The notes under the pieces: generated by a model
Seen by the model: only the letters and a program-made list of their open reading frames with translations
Databases searched by the model: none
Told to the model about the DNA's origin: nothing
Part shown: piece by piece, positions 36,429-46,940 of the stretch
Layout: each line of letters opens with the position of its first letter
Numbering within the stretch: position 1 is the first letter of the stretch
Program-made: the position numbers and the translations under genes
Assembly: GCA_014649555.1 (NCBI GenBank)
Contig: BMTG01000001.1
Coordinates: 1,116,001-1,180,000 of the forward strand
Length of the DNA: 64,000 nucleotides
Direction: 5' to 3'
From: Streptomyces globisporus
GTDB lineage: Bacteria; Actinomycetota; Actinomycetes; Streptomycetales; Streptomycetaceae

Positions 36429-37628
36429 TCAGTTGGCGTTGAGGAGCTTCAGCTCCGGGTGGGCCGTGCCGCCCTCGATCGCGGTGGACGAGATGTGCGA
36501 GACGACGCGCTCGTCGACCGGGTCGTTGGCCGGGTCGTCGTGCACGACGAGGTGCTCGTACGTCGTGGCGCGCTGGGCGGGGACCCGGTCCGCCTTGCGG
36601 ATCAGGTCGATGATCTCCAGCCGGTTGGAGCGGTGCTTGGCGCCGGCCGAGGAGACGACGTTCTCCTCCAGCATGATCGAGCCGAGGTCGTCCGCGCCGT
36701 AGTGCAGCGACAGCTGGCCGACCTCCTTGCCGGTGGTGAGCCAGGAGCCCTGGATGTGGGCCACGTTGTCGAGGAAGAGCCGGGCGATGGAGATCATCCG
36801 CAGGTACTCGAAGAGCGTGGCCTGCGTGCGGCCCTTCAGCTTGTTGTTCTCCGGCTGGTAGGTGTACGGGATGAAGGCGCGGAAGCCGCCCGTACGGTCC
36901 TGGACGTCCCGGATCATCCTCAGGTGCTCGATGCGCTCGGCGTTGGTCTCGCCGGTGCCCATCAGCATGGTGGAGGTCGACTCGACGCCGAGGCCGTGCG
37001 CGATCTCCATGATCTCCAGCCAGCGCTCGCCGGACTCCTTGAGCGGGGCGATGGCGGTGCGCGGCCGCGCGGGCAGCAGCTCGGCGCCCGCACCGGCGAA
37101 GGAGTCGAGCCCGGCGGCGTGGATGCGGCTGATGGCCTCCTCGGCGGAGACCTTCGAGATCCGGGCCATGTGCTCGATCTCGGAGGCGCCGAGCGAGTGG
37201 ATGACCAGCTGCGGGTAGGCCTTCTTGATCGCGGAGAAGTGCTCCTCGTAATACTCCACGCCGAAGTCCGGGTGGTGGCCGCCCTGGAACATGATCTGGG
37301 TACCGCCCAGCTCCACGGTCTCCGCGCAGCGGCGCAGGATGTCGTCGAGGTCGCGGGTCCAGCCCTTGTCGGTGGCCGTGGGCGGGGCGTAGAAGGCGCA
37401 GAACTTGCAGGCCGTCACGCACACGTTGGTGTAGTTGATGTTGCGCTCGATGATGTACGTCGCGATGTGCTCCGTACCGGCGTAGCGGCGGCGGCGTGCG
37501 GCGTCGGCGGCGGCGCCCAGTGCGTGCAGCGGCGCGGACCGGTAGAGGTCGAGCGCCTCCTCCGGGGTGATCCGACCGCCTTCGGCGGCTCGGTCGAGGA
37601 CGGGCTGAAGGTCGGCCTTCTCGGTCAC
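36429..37628 (-). CDS. mqnC: cyclic dehypoxanthine futalosine synthase
   Basis: 399 residues. A radical-SAM enzyme: the cluster motif is C70-VTA-C74-KF-C77 (TNVCVTACKFCAF), followed by GGTQIMFQGGHHPDFGVEYY and STSTMLMGTGETNAERIEHL, both diagnostic of MqnC. It cyclises dehypoxanthine futalosine in the futalosine route to menaquinone, the route used by streptomycetes. GTG 37628 has AAAGGTGA about seven bases upstream. With mqnA (40016) and menG in the same window, several menaquinone steps lie together. Confidence 0.95.
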   Translation of the reverse strand: MTEKADLQPVLDRAAEGGRITPEEALDLYRSAPLHALGAAADAARRRRYAGTEHIATYIIERNINYTNVCVTACKFCAFYAPPTATDKGWTRDLDDILRRCAETVELGGTQIMFQGGHHPDFGVEYYEEHFSAIKKAYPQLVIHSLGASEIEHMARISKVSAEEAISRIHAAGLDSFAGAGAELLPARPRTAIAPLKESGERWLEIMEIAHGLGVESTSTMLMGTGETNAERIEHLRMIRDVQDRTGGFRAFIPYTYQPENNKLKGRTQATLFEYLRMISIARLFLDNVAHIQGSWLTTGKEVGQLSLHYGADDLGSIMLEENVVSSAGAKHRSNRLEIIDLIRKADRVPAQRATTYEHLVVHDDPANDPVDERVVSHISSTAIEGGTAHPELKLLNAN

Positions 37629-37699
37629 CGGGCTGTCACCTTTCGGCGGTTTTTTGAGGATCCACGGACCGATCCAGCGTACGCCAGCCCCTTGCGCGA

Positions 37700-39730
37700 T
37701 CAGTCGCCGGACCGGGTGAGCTTCCCGTACGGGAGCCCCGCGGCACGTTCCTTCGATCGGTAGTCCAGGGTGCCGTCATCGGCGAGCCGGAAGACGAGGT
37801 CGGCCTCGGTGCCGGTGCACAGGCCGGGGGTGCTGGGACGGTCCGGGTCGGTGGCCTCGCGGATGTTCAGCTCCTTCGCGGTGCCGGAGGTGAGGGTGCC
37901 GACGCTGTTGCAGGTGACGGTGATGCCGAGCTGGGAAATGGTCGTGCTCATCCGGACGACCCGCTCCCCGCGCTTGCCCTCGGTGAAGACGGCGGTGAGC
38001 GTGCCGTGGGGCTGGCCGGTCGTCCTCTCGGTGACCGGGCCCTTCCAGGTGCCGACGAACGCCTTCGGCAGGGCGGCCGCCGGGGCCTCGCCCGCGTCGC
38101 CGGATTCGGTGGGCGTCGGCTTCTCCCCGGCCGGCGGGGAGGCGGTCCTCGACGGGCTCGCGGCGGCGTCGCTGCCCCGGTCCCGGTCGGCGTCACCGCC
38201 CGGGAAGAGGCCGTCGAGCAGACCCGTGCCGATCGTGACGGCCGCGAGCGCGCCCGCCACGGCGAGGGCGACGGTGCAGCTGACCCGGCGGCCGCGGCGC
38301 TCGCCGGGGGTCTGCCGGTTCTCCGCGCTGACGGTGAGGGAGAGGCGGGGGTCGCCGCCGCGCTGCCCCGGCAGGCCGCTCGCGCCGTGCGTGCCGTCGC
38401 CGCCCTGCCGGTAGGTCCCGGCATGCGCCGGGGGCGGGGGTCCGGTGGGGGCGGACGTGGCACGCGGAGTCATCGGGGGCGGAGGAGGGGGCGGCGTCCC
38501 GTAGTCGTCCTGCGGATGCGGCGTCCCGTACGCGTCGTCCTGCGGATGCGGCGCCCGGAACGGCACGTCGTCCTGAGCCGTTTCACCCGGCGCTCGACGC
38601 GGCGCTTCCGCTGCCGCTTCTCCCGGCGCCCGGCGCGACGCTTCCGCTTCTCCCGGCGCTTCCTGCGGACGCGGTGTCCCGTACGGCGTTTCCCGCGGGT
38701 CCGGGGCGGGCGGGCCGGATGCGCCCGGCCGGCCCTGTGCGGCCTCCCCAGGCCAGGGGCGGGGCCCGGCCCCGGCCCCCGCTCCCAGTGACGCGCTGCT
38801 GAACGGCACGGGCCCCGACTGCACGGGGGCGTCCTGCGGTTCCAGGTCCAGCAGCGCCACCGCCGACCGGCTCACCTCGCGCACCAGCCGGCCCGGCAGC
38901 CAGCCGCCCGCCACCATCGCCGCCGCCCCGCCGGGAGCGAGCGCCCGGGCGAGGTCGGCCGGGGCCGGGCGCTCCGCCGGGTCCTTGGCGAGGCAGCCCG
39001 CGACCACCTCGCGCAGCTCGCCCTCCAGGTCGCCCAGTTCGGGTTCCTCGTGGACCACCTTGTAGAGGAGGACGGCGGAGGAGTCGCCGGGGAAGGGGGC
39101 GGCGCCGGTCGCCGCGTACGCGAGGACCGCGCCCAGCGAGAAGACGTCGGCCGCGCCGGAGACGTCCCGGCCCCGGATCTGCTCGGGCGCCATGTAGCCG
39201 GGCGAGCCGACGGAGACCCCGGAGGAGGTGAGCGAGACGGCCGCGCCGAGGGCCCGGGCGATACCGAAGTCGATGAGGCGGGGGCCGTCCAGGGCGAGCA
39301 GCACGTTGGAGGGCTTCACGTCGCGGTGGACGATGCCCTGCCCGTGGACGACGGCGAGCGCCTCGGCGAGGCCCGCGCCCAGGGTGCGTACCGCGTGTTC
39401 GGGCAGCGGGCCGTGCTCGGTGATCGCCTGGGAGAGCGGGGGGCCTGCGACGTAACCGGTGGCGACCCACGGCACCGGGGCGTCCGGGTCGGCGTCCAGG
39501 ACCGGGGCCGTCCACTGGGCGCCGATGCGCCGGGCGGAGTCCACCTCGCGCCGGAACCGGGCGCGGAACTGCTCGTCGAGGGCGAAGTGAGGGTGGACCA
39601 CCTTGACCGCGACCGTGCGTCCGCCCGCGCTGCGGCCGAGATAGACCCGGCCCATGCCGCCCGCGCCGAGCCTGCCGAGCAGCCGGTAGGCACCGATGGT
39701 GTGCGGTTCGCCCGCTTCCAGCGGCTGCAT
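37700..39730 (-). CDS. membrane-bound Ser/Thr protein kinase (Pkn type)
   Basis: 676 residues. Kinase domain about 14-270: [20 protein letters not shown] with Lys43, IVHRDVKPSNVLL, LIDFGIARAL and SPGYMAPEQIRG. A long Pro/Gly/Ala linker (about 300-480) has internal repeats of DDxYGTPHPQ and RRAPGE type, then a membrane helix near 490 (CTVALAVAGALAAVTIGTGL) and an external domain of about 130 residues with a likely disulfide (VTCNSV, GLCTGT). The external part may sense a cell-surface signal. It stands between mqnC and mqnA on the same strand but 285 bases from mqnA. Confidence 0.92.
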   Translation of the reverse strand: MQPLEAGEPHTIGAYRLLGRLGAGGMGRVYLGRSAGGRTVAVKVVHPHFALDEQFRARFRREVDSARRIGAQWTAPVLDADPDAPVPWVATGYVAGPPLSQAITEHGPLPEHAVRTLGAGLAEALAVVHGQGIVHRDVKPSNVLLALDGPRLIDFGIARALGAAVSLTSSGVSVGSPGYMAPEQIRGRDVSGAADVFSLGAVLAYAATGAAPFPGDSSAVLLYKVVHEEPELGDLEGELREVVAGCLAKDPAERPAPADLARALAPGGAAAMVAGGWLPGRLVREVSRSAVALLDLEPQDAPVQSGPVPFSSASLGAGAGAGPRPWPGEAAQGRPGASGPPAPDPRETPYGTPRPQEAPGEAEASRRAPGEAAAEAPRRAPGETAQDDVPFRAPHPQDDAYGTPHPQDDYGTPPPPPPPMTPRATSAPTGPPPPAHAGTYRQGGDGTHGASGLPGQRGGDPRLSLTVSAENRQTPGERRGRRVSCTVALAVAGALAAVTIGTGLLDGLFPGGDADRDRGSDAAASPSRTASPPAGEKPTPTESGDAGEAPAAALPKAFVGTWKGPVTERTTGQPHGTLTAVFTEGKRGERVVRMSTTISQLGITVTCNSVGTLTSGTAKELNIREATDPDRPSTPGLCTGTEADLVFRLADDGTLDYRSKERAAGLPYGKLTRSGD

Positions 39731-39996
39731 ATGGACTCCCCCTGTGAACCCTGCGGACGGTGAAACCGTGGACGGTAATCCCTGTGGTCGGTCCGGACCC
39801 GGACCGAAGCCTAGGGGGCGCCACCGGCGCGGTCACCGGGAAACAGCCGGACCATTCCCCCTTCTCCGGTCAGGAGGGGATCTTTTCGCCCCGGGGAAAG
39901 GCGCGAATGTGTTGTTCCGCAACCCACCATTCACTGCCCGGTACGCCTATCCGGCAGACCTGTTCCGGGAAGGGGATAAGGGAATTCCTTCCTTTC

Positions 39997-40014
39997 CCCG
40001 GCGGTGCCGCCGGG
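39997..40014 (-). terminator. hairpin after mqnA
   Basis: CCCGGCGG/CCGCCGGG arms with a two-base centre, directly after the mqnA stop on the minus strand. The 266 bases from here to the kinase start hold no gene. Confidence 0.5.
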
Positions 40015-40015
40015 T

Positions 40016-40903
<888 letters not shown>

Positions 40904-41043
40904 CTAGACCCGCATCCGGCCACGAGCACCACCGGGGCCCGCGCAGCCCCCTTTTTCACGGACCTCTCGCCGTCGCCCGGCGGGTCGATCAAACCTTCGA
41001 GTGACGTGATCTTTCCCTCTACCGCTCCCCGGAGACTGCGTGC

Positions 41044-41126
41044 TAGGCTCGCCCGCAAGTTGCAGTTTGGTTTCCCTTGCAGTACAGAGCCTGCGGAGCA
41101 TGTAACCCGCAGGCTTTTGTAGTTTT
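41044..41126 (+). promoter_or_regulatory. promoter and hairpin leader of the cold shock gene
   Basis: TAGGCT (41044-41049) is a plausible -10. In the transcribed leader, GCCTGCGG (41089-41096) pairs with CCGCAGGC (41107-41114), followed at once by TTTTGTAGTTTT: a classic terminator shape located 55-92 bases before the start codon. It could act as an attenuator or temperature-sensitive structure. The leader is unusually A/T-rich for this genome. Confidence 0.55.
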
Positions 41127-41180
41127 CAGACTTGTTTGCAGGTTCTGGAGCAGGGCAACCCTTTGGCCCAAGGAGGGCTT

Positions 41181-41384
41181 ATGGCTACCGGAACCGTCAA
41201 GTGGTTCAACGCTGAAAAGGGCTTCGGCTTCATCGCCCAGGACGGCGGCGGCCCGGATGTCTTCGTTCACTACTCCGCGATCAACGCGTCCGGGTTCCGC
41301 TCCCTCGAGGAGAACCAGGTCGTGAACTTCGACGTCACTCAGGGACCCAAGGGTCCGCAGGCTGAGAACGTCACCCCGGCCTAG
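41181..41384 (+). CDS. cold shock protein (CspA family)
   Basis: 67 residues, standard length, AAGGAGG seven bases before the ATG. RNP1 (KGFGFIAQ) and RNP2 (VFVHYSAI) RNA-binding motifs are intact, with the entry [15 protein letters not shown]. An RNA chaperone that melts secondary structure, needed in cold and in growth transitions. The long structured leader suggests post-transcriptional control. Confidence 0.97.
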   Translation: MATGTVKWFNAEKGFGFIAQDGGGPDVFVHYSAINASGFRSLEENQVVNFDVTQGPKGPQAENVTPA

Positions 41385-41426
41385 TTGCCCGGGTCGGCCG
41401 ATCGCGGCCGCACATAGCAGTACCCA

Positions 41427-41468
41427 AGGAGCCCCGCTCCCCCGCTTCGGCGGAGGAACGGGGCTCCT
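41427..41468 (+). terminator. terminator of the cold shock gene
   Basis: AGGAGCCCCG (41427-41436) pairs with CGGGGCTCCT (41459-41468) around an inner GC stem; 43 bases after the stop. Confidence 0.75.
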
Positions 41469-41507
41469 GCCTGTATACGGCCCGCAAACCGGTACCGCTT
41501 GACCTTG

Positions 41508-41524
41508 ACCCCGTGTGAAGGGGT
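41508..41524. promoter_or_regulatory. MerR-type operator
   Basis: ACCCC-GTGTGAA-GGGGT dyad lies just downstream of a TTGACC -35 and 15 bases before the MerR gene, the usual arrangement for MerR autoregulation with a stretched spacer. Confidence 0.5.
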
Positions 41525-41538
41525 GCAGTGGAGCCATC

Positions 41539-42363
41539 ATGTTCACCATCGGAGACTTCGCCAGGCACGGACGGGTGTCGCCCCGGATGCTGCGTCACTA
41601 CGACGCCATCGGGCTGCTGCGCCCGGACCGCACCGACCCCGCCACCGGCTACCGCCTCTACGGCGCGGCCCAGCTCGCACGGCTCAACCGGATCATCGCG
41701 CTCAAGGACCTCGGCTTCACGCTCCAGCAGGTGGGGGCGGTCCTGGACGAACAGGTGGGCCCGGAGGAGCTGCGCGGCATGCTGCGGCTGCGCCGGGCGG
41801 AGCTGGCGGAGGCGGCGGCAGCGGCTACGGCGCGGCTGGCCCGGGTCGAGGCGAGGCTCCGGTCGATCGAGAGCGAGGGGCACATGCCTGCCGACGACGT
41901 CGTGATCAAGACCGTTCCGGCGGTCCGGGTGGCCGAGCTGACCGGGACGGCCGCGAGCTACCAGCCCGAGGACATCGGGCCGGTGATCGGCCCGCTGTAC
42001 GAGCGGCTCTTCCCGCTCCTGGAGGGCGCAGGCGTCCGGCCCTCCGGTCCCGGGATCGCCCGGTACGAGGACGAGCCCGGGGGCGGCGGAATCGTCGTGC
42101 ACGCCGGGGTGACCGTATCCGGCCCGGTGGGCGCGGTCGGGGACACGGGGGTGCGGGTGGTGGAGCTGCCGGCGTTCGAGGCGGCGGCGATCGTGCACCG
42201 GGGCGCGATGGACGACGTACTGCCGGCGGCCCACACCCTGGCCCGCTGGCTGGAGGCCAACGGCTACCGCTCCACGGGGTACGCCCGTGAGGTCAACCTG
42301 GAGTGCCCGCCGGACCGCGAGCAGTGGGTGACGGAGCTTCAGGAGCCGGTGGCGAAGGCCTGA
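41539..42363 (+). CDS. MerR-family regulator with GyrI-like effector domain
   Basis: 274 residues. The winged helix (MFTIGDFARHGRVSPRMLRH, GLLRPDRTDPATGYRLYGAA) covers about 1-70, a dimer coiled coil (about 80-115) follows, and a GyrI/BmrR-like ligand domain (about 122-274) ends with LARWLEANGYRSTGYAREVN. Such BmrR-type regulators bind hydrophobic cations or drugs and switch on efflux genes; no pump gene is adjacent, so it may act on a distant target. Confidence 0.9.
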   Translation: MFTIGDFARHGRVSPRMLRHYDAIGLLRPDRTDPATGYRLYGAAQLARLNRIIALKDLGFTLQQVGAVLDEQVGPEELRGMLRLRRAELAEAAAAATARLARVEARLRSIESEGHMPADDVVIKTVPAVRVAELTGTAASYQPEDIGPVIGPLYERLFPLLEGAGVRPSGPGIARYEDEPGGGGIVVHAGVTVSGPVGAVGDTGVRVVELPAFEAAAIVHRGAMDDVLPAAHTLARWLEANGYRSTGYAREVNLECPPDREQWVTELQEPVAKA

Positions 42364-42420
42364 CGCGGCCCGCCCGTACGGGGAGGAGGTCACGGTCCCC
42401 TCCCCGTACCCACCACAGGC

Positions 42421-43641
42421 TCAGGGGCCCGCCCAGAGCCCGTCCTCCGTGAGCCCCAGCAGCTCGATGGCGTTGCCGCGCACGATCCGGTCGACGACGT
42501 CCGGGGCGAGGTGGCCCATCTGCTCCTCGCCGACCTCGCGGGAGCGGGGCCAGGTGGAGTCGGAGTGCGGGTAGTCCGTCTCGTAGAGGACGTTGCCGAG
42601 GCCGATCGCGTCGAGGTTCTTCAGCCCGAAGGCGTCGTCGAAGAAGCAGCCGTAGACGTGCTCGGCGAAGAGTTCGGACGGCGGGCGGTGGACCTTGTCG
42701 GCGACGCCGCCCCAGGCGCGGTTCTCCTCCCAGACCACGTCGGCGCGTTCCAGGATGTACGGGATCCAGCCGATCTGCCCCTCCGCGTACATGATCTTGA
42801 GGTTGGGGAAGCGTTCGAACTTGCCGCTCATCAGCCAGTCGACCATCGAGAAGCAGCAGTTGGCGAAGGTGATGGTGGAGCCGACGGCGGGCGGGGCGTC
42901 GGCGGACGTGGACGGCATGCGCGACGAGGAGCCGATGTGCATGGCGATGACGGTGCCCGTCTCGTCGCAGGCCGCGAGGAGCGGATCCCAGTCGTCCGCA
43001 TGTATGGACGGAAGCCCGAGATGGGGAGGTATCTCGGAGAACGCGACGGCGCGCACGCCCCGCGCGGCATTGCGCCGCACCTCGGCGGCGGCGAGTTCCG
43101 CGTCCCACAGCGGGATGAGGGTGAGGGGGATGAGGCGACCGCGCGCCTCGGGGCCGCACCACTCCTCCACCATCCAGTCGTTGTAGGCGCGCACCCCGAG
43201 GAGTCCCAGCTCGCGGTCCTTCGCCTCGGTGAACGTCTGCCCGCAGAAGCGCGGGAAGGTCGGGAAGCAGAGCGCGGACTGGACGTGGTTGACGTCCATG
43301 TCGGCGAGCCGGTCCGGGACCGAGAAGGAGCCGGGGCGCATCTGCTCGTAGGTGATGATCTCCAGCTTGATCTCGTCCCTGTCGTAGCCGACGGCGGTGT
43401 CCAGGCGGGTGAGCGGGCGGTGCAGGTCCTCGTACACCCACCAGTCGCCCACCGGCCCGTCGTCGCCCTTGGCGCCCATCACGGGTGCGAACTTTCCGCC
43501 CAGGAAGGTCATTTCCTTCAGGGGCGCGCGGACGATGCGCGGCCCGGAGTCCGCGTACCTGGACGGGAGCCGGTCCCGCCAGACATGAGCGGGCTCCACC
43601 GTGTGGTCGTCCACCGAGATGATCTTCGGGAAGGTCTCCAT
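42421..43641 (-). CDS. amidohydrolase family 2 (metal-dependent hydrolase)
   Basis: 406 residues. The TIM-barrel hydrolase shows SVDDHTVEPAHVWRDRLPSR at the N-terminus (in place of the usual DxHxH it has DDHTVEP), AMHIGSSSRMPSTSADAPPA, YAEGQIGWIPYILERAD and a late Asp in NVLYETDYPHSDSTWP. This subgroup often lies with acyl-CoA catabolic genes. An operator dyad at 43663-43677, shared with the FadD3, acyl-CoA dehydrogenase and thiolase genes in this window, places it in the same regulon. ATG 43641 is used; the longer frame to 43953 lacks conservation. Exact reaction unknown. Confidence 0.85.
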   Translation of the reverse strand: METFPKIISVDDHTVEPAHVWRDRLPSRYADSGPRIVRAPLKEMTFLGGKFAPVMGAKGDDGPVGDWWVYEDLHRPLTRLDTAVGYDRDEIKLEIITYEQMRPGSFSVPDRLADMDVNHVQSALCFPTFPRFCGQTFTEAKDRELGLLGVRAYNDWMVEEWCGPEARGRLIPLTLIPLWDAELAAAEVRRNAARGVRAVAFSEIPPHLGLPSIHADDWDPLLAACDETGTVIAMHIGSSSRMPSTSADAPPAVGSTITFANCCFSMVDWLMSGKFERFPNLKIMYAEGQIGWIPYILERADVVWEENRAWGGVADKVHRPPSELFAEHVYGCFFDDAFGLKNLDAIGLGNVLYETDYPHSDSTWPRSREVGEEQMGHLAPDVVDRIVRGNAIELLGLTEDGLWAGP

Positions 43642-43662
43642 GCGTTCCACGGTAGCGCTGAT

Positions 43663-43677
43663 CTGACGACCCGTCAG
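43663..43677. promoter_or_regulatory. operator A: shared catabolic dyad
   Basis: CTGACGACCCGTCAG, a perfect 6-3-6 palindrome 22 bases before the amidohydrolase ATG. Same motif as at 49920, 60286 and 60390. Confidence 0.65.
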
Positions 43678-43931
43678 CAATCGTGCGCGCATCCGCGACG
43701 GGCAGGGCACGGGGCATGGTTCCCGAATCGTTGTCGAGGGCTTGTGCAGAGCGTCACCCACTGCTGACGAGCCCGCCCGAGACAAGGCAGACTGTTGAGC
43801 GCGATACCAGCGGTACCGCGCCATCCGGATGCACACCGCACTTCGGCGCAGGGCGGACATTCGGGCGCGGGCACCACCGGCAGGATCCGCAGACGAGCGG
43901 GACCGGCAGGCGAGCAGGACAGGGGGCATCA

Positions 43932-46895
43932 ATGGACCGTGACAGCGGGCCACGCGTGCGCGTACCGGAGCAGCGTGCTCCGGAGAAACCGGGTACGGCG
44001 GACGCCCTCAGGTTCACCGTGCTCGGCCCCGTACGGGCCTGGCGGGGCTCGGAACTGCTCTCCTCCGGCTCGCCCCAGCAGCGCGCCCTGCTGACCGCGC
44101 TGCTGCTGCGTGAGGGCCGGACGGCCACCGCGGGCGAGCTGATCGACGCGTTCTGGGGCGAGGACCCGCCCTCGCAGGCACTGGCCACGATCCGGACGTA
44201 CGCCTCCCGGCTGCGCAAGATCCTGGGCCAGGACACGCTGGTGAGCGAGTCGGGCGGGTACGCGATCCGGATCGACCGGGGCGCACTGGATCTCACCCTG
44301 GCCCAGGACCTGGCGGCCGAGGCGGAGAAGGCGCGAGCGGCCGGGGACCGGTGCCAGGCGCGCACCCTGATCAACAAGGTGCTGGGCCTGTGGGACGGCG
44401 AGGCGCTGGCGTCCGTTCCCGGCCCGTACGCGGACAACCAGCGGACCCGGCTGGAGGAGTGGCGGCTCCAGCTCACCGAGACGCGGCTCGACCTGGACCT
44501 GGAGGTCGGCTGCCACGCGGAGGCGGTGTCCGAGCTGACCGCGCTCACCGCGGCGCACCCGCTGCGGGAGCGGCTGCGCGAGCTGCTGATGGTGGCGCTG
44601 TACCGCAGCGGCCGGCAGGCCGAGGCGCTCGCGGTGTACGCGGACACGCGGCGGCTCCTCGCGGAGGAGCTGGGGGTGGACCCGCGCCCCGAACTGGCCC
44701 AGCTCCAGCAGCGGATCCTGCGCGCCGACGAGGAGCTGGCCCGCCCGGCGGACGAACCTGCGCCCGCGCCCGCGCCGTTGAAGCCGGCGCAGCTCCCCGC
44801 CACCGTGCCCGACTTCACCGGCCGGTCCGCGTTCGTGGCGGAGCTGGGCAGCCGGCTGGCCACGGCGGAGGGATCGGTGATGGCCGTCTCGGCCGTGGCC
44901 GGGATCGGCGGCGTGGGCAAGACGACCCTGGCCGTGCACGTCGCCCACCAGGCCCGCCGGCACTTCCCGGACGGGCAGTTGTACGTCGACCTCCAGGGTG
45001 CCGGGGCGCGGGCGGCGGAGCCGGAGACGGTCCTCGGCTCGTTCCTGCGCGCTCTCGGTACGGCGGACTCGGCGATCCCGGACACGATGGACGAGCGGGC
45101 GGCGCTGTACCGCTCGACGCTGGACGGCCGCCGCATCCTGATCCTCCTGGACAACGCCCATGACGCGGCTCAGATCCGCCCGTTGCTGCCCGGTACGCCG
45201 GGGTGCGCGGCGCTGGTGACGAGCCGGGTGCGGATGGTGGACCTGGCCGGGGCGCATCTGGTGGATCTGGACGTGATGTCGCCGGAGGAGGCGCTCCAGC
45301 TCTTCACCCGGATCGTGGGCGCGGAGCGGGTGGGCGCGGAGCGGAAGGCGGCCCTGGACGTGGTGGCCGCGTGCGGCTTCCTGCCCCTGGCCATCCGCAT
45401 CGCCGCCTCCCGCCTGGCGGCGCGCCGCACCTGGACGGTGTCGGTGCTAGCCGCGAAGCTCGCGGACGAGCGGCGCCGCCTGGACGAGCTCCAGGCGGGG
45501 GACCTCGCGGTGAAGGCCACGTTCGAACTCGGCTACGGCCAACTGGAACCGGCCCAGGCCCGGGCCTTCCGCCTCCTGGGCCTCGCGGACGGCCCGGACA
45601 TCTCCCTGGCCGCGGCGGCCGCCCTGCTGAACCTGGACCCGCACGCGGCGGAGGACCTCCTGGAGGCCCTGGTCGACACGAGTCTGGTGGAGTCCGCGGC
45701 CCCGGGCCGCTACCGCTACCACGACCTGGTCCGCCTCTACGCGCGTGCGTGCGCGGAGCGGGACGAGCGGGCGGTGGAGCGGGAGTCGGCGTTGTCGCGG
45801 CTGCTGGACTTCTATCTGGCGACGGCTGCGGGGGTGTATGCGCTGGAGCGGCCGGGGGACCGGCTGGTGGACCACCTGGCGCGCGTCGACCAGCCCGGGC
45901 TGGTGTTCCAGCAGCGGGGCCCGGCGCTGGACTGGATTCACGCTGGGGCGGAGTGCGTCCTGGCCTGCGCCCACCAGTGCACCGACTCGGCTTCCTTGCG
46001 GCGGGCGGCCGACCTCCTGCTGGCGGCAAAGGATCTGCCCGAATCCGGGGCCAACTCCCGGCGGTACGAGCTGGCCGCTCAGGCCGTGCTCGCCGCCGCG
46101 GTCCGTACCGGCGATGTCCATACCGAGGGCAGGGCTCGCACCGCCCTCACGAACGTCTTTCACTTCGCGGGCCGGTTCGACGAAGCCGAGGAGGAGGCAG
46201 AGAAGGCCATGGCCCTCTCCGAGGCCAACGAGGATCCGATTCCAGGCGGGTACGCGGCCAACACCCGCGGCTTCATCGCGGTCTACCAAGGCCGCTACGC
46301 GGAGGCGGAGAAGTACCTGCAGGTGGCTATCGCAAGCTTCAGGAGCGACGGCAATTGGCCGAGCGAAGCGAGCGCCCTCTGCAACCTGTCGCGGGCACAG
46401 CTGGCCATGGGCCGGACGGGCGGCGCAGTGACCCTTGCCCGGCAAGGGGTCGACATATACGACCGCCAGGGGCTGAGTCTGCGTCTGGCGAACGGGCGCT
46501 ACGCCCTGGGCATCGCCCTCACCCAGGCGGGAGAGCTGGATGAGGCGCTCACCCAACTCTCCGAAGCCCTGGACATCTTCCATGAGAGCCGTCAGCCGCT
46601 CTGGGAAGGGATGACGCACTTCCGACTGGCTGAACTGCACCTTCTCGCCGGCCGTTCGGCTCAGGCTGCCGCGCATGCCGAGCAGGCCATCGCGCTCCGG
46701 GGCATCGGCGGGGAGTGGCGCCGCGCAACCGTGCTGACCGTCCTGGGCAAGGCCCTCAAGCTTCTGGGCCAAGTGGACCGGGGGCATGCGTGCTGGGTCG
46801 AAGCCCTGACGATCTTCGAGAACCACGGCTCGCAGGAAGCGGCGGAGGTTCGCAGCCTCCTGTCCCCTCAGCGCATGGACCAAGGGTGCCCCTGA
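43932..46895 (+). CDS. afsR: AfsR-type SARP global regulator (SARP-NB-ARC-TPR)
   Basis: 987 residues, close to the 993 of S. coelicolor AfsR. Domains in order: OmpR-type winged helix (about 28-100, RFTVLGPVRAWRGSELLSSG), bacterial transcription-activator helices (about 115-265), Pro/Ala linker, NB-ARC ATPase (about 290-560) with P-loop GIGGVGKTT (Lys330) and RILILLDNA, and a TPR array (about 740-987). AfsR is phosphorylated by Ser/Thr kinases such as AfsK and then activates afsS. The next gene is an AfsS-like peptide with a direct-repeat box in its promoter, and an AfsK-type kinase lies at 53995, supporting orthology rather than a random SARP. Confidence 0.88.
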   Translation: MDRDSGPRVRVPEQRAPEKPGTADALRFTVLGPVRAWRGSELLSSGSPQQRALLTALLLREGRTATAGELIDAFWGEDPPSQALATIRTYASRLRKILGQDTLVSESGGYAIRIDRGALDLTLAQDLAAEAEKARAAGDRCQARTLINKVLGLWDGEALASVPGPYADNQRTRLEEWRLQLTETRLDLDLEVGCHAEAVSELTALTAAHPLRERLRELLMVALYRSGRQAEALAVYADTRRLLAEELGVDPRPELAQLQQRILRADEELARPADEPAPAPAPLKPAQLPATVPDFTGRSAFVAELGSRLATAEGSVMAVSAVAGIGGVGKTTLAVHVAHQARRHFPDGQLYVDLQGAGARAAEPETVLGSFLRALGTADSAIPDTMDERAALYRSTLDGRRILILLDNAHDAAQIRPLLPGTPGCAALVTSRVRMVDLAGAHLVDLDVMSPEEALQLFTRIVGAERVGAERKAALDVVAACGFLPLAIRIAASRLAARRTWTVSVLAAKLADERRRLDELQAGDLAVKATFELGYGQLEPAQARAFRLLGLADGPDISLAAAAALLNLDPHAAEDLLEALVDTSLVESAAPGRYRYHDLVRLYARACAERDERAVERESALSRLLDFYLATAAGVYALERPGDRLVDHLARVDQPGLVFQQRGPALDWIHAGAECVLACAHQCTDSASLRRAADLLLAAKDLPESGANSRRYELAAQAVLAAAVRTGDVHTEGRARTALTNVFHFAGRFDEAEEEAEKAMALSEANEDPIPGGYAANTRGFIAVYQGRYAEAEKYLQVAIASFRSDGNWPSEASALCNLSRAQLAMGRTGGAVTLARQGVDIYDRQGLSLRLANGRYALGIALTQAGELDEALTQLSEALDIFHESRQPLWEGMTHFRLAELHLLAGRSAQAAAHAEQAIALRGIGGEWRRATVLTVLGKALKLLGQVDRGHACWVEALTIFENHGSQEAAEVRSLLSPQRMDQGCP

Positions 46896-46901
46896 CAGGG
46901 C

Positions 46902-46923
46902 GTTCATCGTTCGTTTATCCCCC
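46902..46923 (+). promoter_or_regulatory. AfsR/PhoP-type direct-repeat box
   Basis: Two abutting 11-base units, GTTCATCGTTC (46902-46912) and GTTTATCCCCC (46913-46923), end exactly 17 bp before a TAGGAA -10 (46941-46946), so the box takes the place of the -35. SARP activators bind this way, and PhoP boxes share the GTTCA unit; both proteins bind the afsS promoter in S. coelicolor. Confidence 0.65.
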
Positions 46924-46940
46924 CACTGCACTCTCATCAG

